This document shows, piece by piece, positions 61,249 through 64,000 of a stretch of 64,000 bases of DNA. Position 1 is the stretch's first letter. Every line of letters starts with the position of its first letter. The notes below the pieces were generated by a model, which worked only from the letters and a program-made list of their open reading frames with translations, did not search any database and had not been told where the DNA came from. Source of the DNA: Rhodoferax sp. (GTDB taxonomy: Bacteria > Pseudomonadota > Gammaproteobacteria > Burkholderiales > Burkholderiaceae_C); the NCBI GenBank assembly GCA_024235935.1, contig JACKLL010000015.1:10912-74911 (forward strand). Reading direction: 5' to 3'. The position numbers were made by a program, and so were the translations under genes.

Positions 61249-62127
61249 ATGGCCATTCAACAACGCATCGTCGGGCAGGCCCGCGATCTGGGGGGCGGGT
61301 TTGTCGTGCAGCGCCTGTTGCCGTCGGCATTGCGCCAGGCGGTGGGCCCGTTCCTGTTCATGGACCATTTCGGACCGGTGACCGTGCAGCCGGATGCCGG
61401 CCACGATGTGCGGCCGCATCCGCACATCGGCCTGGCGACGGTCACCTACCTGCTCGACGGCGCCATCATGCACCGCGACAGCCTCGGCTCGGAGCAGGAA
61501 ATCACGCCTGGCGCCATCAACTGGATGACGGCCGGCAAGGGCATCGTGCACAGCGAGCGGCGTCCGCAGCGTCTGCAGTCCGAGGCCTATGTCAACCACG
61601 GTTTCCAGCTCTGGGCCGGTTTGCCGGACGATTTCGAAGAGGTGGATCCGGAATTCGCGCACACGCCGGCATCGGATATCCCGGTCTGCGAGGTGCAGGG
61701 GGCGCAGGTTCGGGTCATGGTGGGAGACGCCTTCGGCATGCGCTCACCGGTGCGTACGTTCAGCCCGACCATCCTGCTCGATCTGCAGTTGCCCGCCGAA
61801 GGCCGGCTGCGCCTGCCCGCGCTGGCGCCAGAGCTTGCGCTGTATCCGATCGATGGCGACATGCGGGTCGACGGAGAGTCCATCCAGCGCCACACGCTGA
61901 ACGTACTGGCATTGGCCCAGGAAACCGAGCTGCATGCCGAGCAGGCGACCCGCGTGCTGGTCGTGGGTGGTGCGCCCCTGGGGCATCGCTTCATCAGCTG
62001 GAATTTCGTGTCCAGCCGCAAGCAGCGCATCGTGCAGGCCGCTGCCGAGTGGCATGGCCGCCAGATGGCGCCGGTGCCGGGAGACGACGAGCGTATCGAG
62101 CTGCCGCAGGCCCTGGTTCCGCGCTGA
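61249..62127 (+). CDS. Pirin-family protein (second paralogue)
   Basis: 292-aa bicupin of the long pirin type. Metal-site residues are in HDVRPHPHIGLATVTYLLDG (two His) and KGIVHSERRP (His, Glu). The N-terminus FLFMDHFGPV and the motif HGFQLWAGLP are typical. It differs from the 233-aa pirin upstream, so the cluster has one member of each subgroup. AAAGGAGAA precedes the ATG. Convergent with and adjacent to the membrane-protein gene. Confidence 0.94.
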   Translation: MAIQQRIVGQARDLGGGFVVQRLLPSALRQAVGPFLFMDHFGPVTVQPDAGHDVRPHPHIGLATVTYLLDGAIMHRDSLGSEQEITPGAINWMTAGKGIVHSERRPQRLQSEAYVNHGFQLWAGLPDDFEEVDPEFAHTPASDIPVCEVQGAQVRVMVGDAFGMRSPVRTFSPTILLDLQLPAEGRLRLPALAPELALYPIDGDMRVDGESIQRHTLNVLALAQETELHAEQATRVLVVGGAPLGHRFISWNFVSSRKQRIVQAAAEWHGRQMAPVPGDDERIELPQALVPR

Positions 62128-62640
62128 TCAGGCCGTGGTGGCGGGCGTCGGCGACGCGTGTGCCGCCGGGTCTTCCCGCAAGCGGTCCAGCCGCTCTTTC
62201 CAGCCCGCCACGATCTTGGGGTCGGACGCACCGGGAAAGTCCCGCTCTGGCGCGAACAAGATGTGAGACTGACCGTCGGCAAGTGTCAGTTGCAGAAAAT
62301 AGCGCAAGGCGTGTTTCGCACGCGTCTGCAGGCATCCGACCTGGATGTCGCGAATATCGGCGATGGCGATGGTCTGCCGGCGCTCGCCGATCAGGCGGTG
62401 GTCTTCGATGCGGATCAGGCGCTGCTGCGGGTCCACCACCACCGACTGCGTCCCGCCAGCGGCCAGGGTCGCGCCGCCCAGTGCCAGCAAGACCACGCCC
62501 AGCAGAAAGCCGGCCTGGCGATTCGATCCGGACGGGCCGTAGTCATGCAGACTGACGGCCAGTACGGCGCCAGCGATCAGGCAGATCAGCGAGATCGCCA
62601 ACTGCTGGCGGTTGTTGCTGCGGGTTTTCCAGGCGTCCAT
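62128..62640 (-). CDS. Hypothetical two-helix membrane protein
   Basis: 170 aa. Two hydrophobic helices near the N-terminus (LAISLICLIAGAVLAVSLHD and AGFLLGVVLLALGGATLAAG) are followed by a soluble C-terminal domain with beta-type pattern (QSVVVDPQQRLIRIEDHRLI, RYFLQLTLADGQSHILFAPE). This resembles PH-like membrane proteins, but I do not recognise a named family. Its end abuts the pirin stop codon. Confidence 0.72.
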   Translation of the reverse strand: MDAWKTRSNNRQQLAISLICLIAGAVLAVSLHDYGPSGSNRQAGFLLGVVLLALGGATLAAGGTQSVVVDPQQRLIRIEDHRLIGERRQTIAIADIRDIQVGCLQTRAKHALRYFLQLTLADGQSHILFAPERDFPGASDPKIVAGWKERLDRLREDPAAHASPTPATTA

Positions 62641-62728
62641 CCGTCATCCTCGTGCGCGGCGCCAGACGGCCGCAGCAGGGCATTGTCGCTGGCGCGGCAG
62701 GCGGCAGCGCGAAAACTACAATGAACCC

Positions 62729-64000
62729 ATGTTTGTTCACCTGCGCCTGCACAGCGAGTTCTCCGTCGTCGACGGCACCAACCGCATCGACGATACCGTG
62801 GCCGCAGCGGCCGCCGATGGCCAGTTCGCACTGGCCATCACCGACATGGGCAACCTGTTCGGTGCCATCAAGTTCTACAAGGCCGCGCGCGGTGCCGGCA
62901 TCAAGCCGGTCATCGGCGCGGAGATCCTGCTCGAAGGCCTGGGCGCGGACGCCAGCGCGCAGTCGAAGCTGGTGCTGCTGGTGCAGAACCGCACCGGCTA
63001 CCTCAACCTGTGCGAGTTGCTGGCGCGGGCCCATACGCAGAACACCGGGCGCAGCCAGCCGGTGGTCCGGTGGGAATGGCTGGCGGAGCTGGCCGAGGGC
63101 CTGATCGTCCTGTCCGGCGCCCAGGCCGGCGCGGTCGGCCAGGCCTTGTTGCAAGGCGATACCGCACGGGCCCACAGCCTGGCGCTGGAGCTGGCAGCCG
63201 CATTCCCGCACCGGTTCTACCTGGAGTTGCAGCGCGCCGGCCGCCCGGAGGATGCCCGCCATGTGACGGCAGCCGTGCAACTGGCCGCGCACCTGCACCT
63301 GCCGGTGGTGGCGACCCACCCGGTGCAGTTCACGGCGCCGGACGACTACGAGGCGCACGAGGCGCGCGTATGTATTGCCGACGGCGAGATCCTGGGCAAT
63401 CCGCGCCGGGTGCGGCGCTTCACCCGTGAGCAGTATTTCAAGTCGGCGGCGCAGATGGTGCAGCTGTTTGCCGACCTGCCGTCCGCCGTGGCCAATACCG
63501 TCGAGATCGCGCGCCGCTGCAGCCTGTCGCTGGTGCTGGGCAAGCCGCGGTTGCCCGACTTTCCGATTCCGCTGGTCGATGGCCGGCAGATGGAGCCCGA
63601 AGAATATTTCCGCCACGTCTCGCACGAGGGACTGCAGGTCCGGCTGGCGCATCTGTACCCGGATCCGCAGGCGCGTGCACAGCAGCAGGCGCGCTATGTC
63701 GAGCGGCTCGAGTTCGAGATGAACACCATCGTCAAGATGGGCTTCCCGGGCTATTTCCTGATCGTGGGCGACTTCATCAACTGGGCCAAGAACAACGGCT
63801 GCCCGGTCGGGCCGGGCCGCGGTTCCGGCGCTGGCTCGCTGGTGGCGTACGCACTGGGCATCACCGACCTGGATCCGCTGCAGTACAACCTGCTGTTCGA
63901 GCGCTTCCTGAACCCGGAGCGGGTGTCGATGCCCGACTTCGACATCGATTTCTGCCAGGCCAATCGCGACCGGGTGATCGACTACGTCAAGCTCAAGTAC
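62729..64000 (+). CDS. dnaE: DNA polymerase III subunit alpha (5' part, cut by window end)
   Basis: 424 codons of the ~1160-aa replicative polymerase. The N-terminal PHP domain starts MFVHLRLHSEFSVVDGTNRI, with AITDMGNLFGAIKFYKAARG, KPVIGAEILL and VVATHPVQF. The start of the polymerase domain is visible in FPGYFLIVGDFINWAKNNG, VGPGRGSGAGSLVAYALGIT, DPLQYNLLFERFLNPERVSM and PDFDIDFC, which carries two catalytic aspartates. The ATG at 62729 gives the family N-terminus; an overlapping out-of-frame ATG at 62721 is not used. Confidence 0.98.
   Translation, partial: MFVHLRLHSEFSVVDGTNRIDDTVAAAAADGQFALAITDMGNLFGAIKFYKAARGAGIKPVIGAEILLEGLGADASAQSKLVLLVQNRTGYLNLCELLARAHTQNTGRSQPVVRWEWLAELAEGLIVLSGAQAGAVGQALLQGDTARAHSLALELAAAFPHRFYLELQRAGRPEDARHVTAAVQLAAHLHLPVVATHPVQFTAPDDYEAHEARVCIADGEILGNPRRVRRFTREQYFKSAAQMVQLFADLPSAVANTVEIARRCSLSLVLGKPRLPDFPIPLVDGRQMEPEEYFRHVSHEGLQVRLAHLYPDPQARAQQQARYVERLEFEMNTIVKMGFPGYFLIVGDFINWAKNNGCPVGPGRGSGAGSLVAYALGITDLDPLQYNLLFERFLNPERVSMPDFDIDFCQANRDRVIDYVKLKY

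Overview
The window is a GC-rich (roughly 63-65%) bacterial chromosome segment of the Betaproteobacteria, order Burkholderiales. The evidence is gene order: sdhCDAB-sdhE-gltA-leuC-(entericidin)-leuD-leuB-asd-fimV-truA-trpFBA-accD on one strand, a GntR regulator divergent from mdh, rpsP-rimM-trmD-rplS, and thrB/DUF2782 divergent from polA. A PEP-CTERM protein implies an exosortase elsewhere in the genome. I cannot fix the family; an Oxalobacteraceae- or Comamonadaceae-like lineage would fit.

Region 1 (1-18.8 kb, minus strand) is a co-directional run joining succinate dehydrogenase, citrate synthase, leucine biosynthesis (leuC, leuD, leuB), aspartate-semialdehyde dehydrogenase, the polar scaffold FimV, TruA, tryptophan synthesis (trpF, trpB, trpA) and accD, which is cut by the window start. 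Two small exported proteins, an entericidin-like lipoprotein and a 140-aa secreted protein, sit inside the leu segment. A GntR/UTRA regulator faces mdh across a promoter carrying a perfect 12-bp palindrome.

Region 2 (19-35.7 kb) is mostly plus strand: mdh, a CoA-ester lyase-like gene, a small exported protein, acnB, a TM2-like membrane protein, rpsP-rimM-trmD-rplS, a Nudix hydrolase and a CobD/CbiB-like protein. Then come rsgA, a pterin dehydratase and an M48 protease (minus), and orn, an RhlE-type DEAD-box helicase and an orphan TctC-type binding protein (plus).

Region 3 (35.7-44.2 kb) is the accessory part. It holds an aminotransferase, a 95-aa protein, a PEP-CTERM protein, a broken WYL-type regulator, and a two-gene operon of a HIT hydrolase and a restriction endonuclease of the phosphorothioate-recognising (sulfur-binding domain plus HNH) type, in DNA of visibly lower GC. 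From about 41.1 to 44.2 kb three unrelated genes (an alpha/beta hydrolase, a GMP reductase and the first 40% of a UvrD-family helicase) are recognisable but riddled with indels. The damage stops abruptly inside uvrD, so I read it as poor consensus sequence, not true gene decay.

Region 4 (44.2-64 kb) has the intact rest of uvrD, a TPR protein, a Tat-exported FecR-domain protein with a BPSS1780-family membrane protein, thrB-DUF2782 divergent from polA, a GGDEF protein, a ZIP metal transporter, an RluA-family pseudouridine synthase, a flavoprotein-gluQ-trmB unit, and a LysR regulator divergent from a pirin-DoxX-flavodoxin-pirin cluster with a clear palindromic operator. It ends in a convergent membrane protein and the first 424 codons of dnaE. 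I saw no tRNA, rRNA, CRISPR array or intact insertion sequence.
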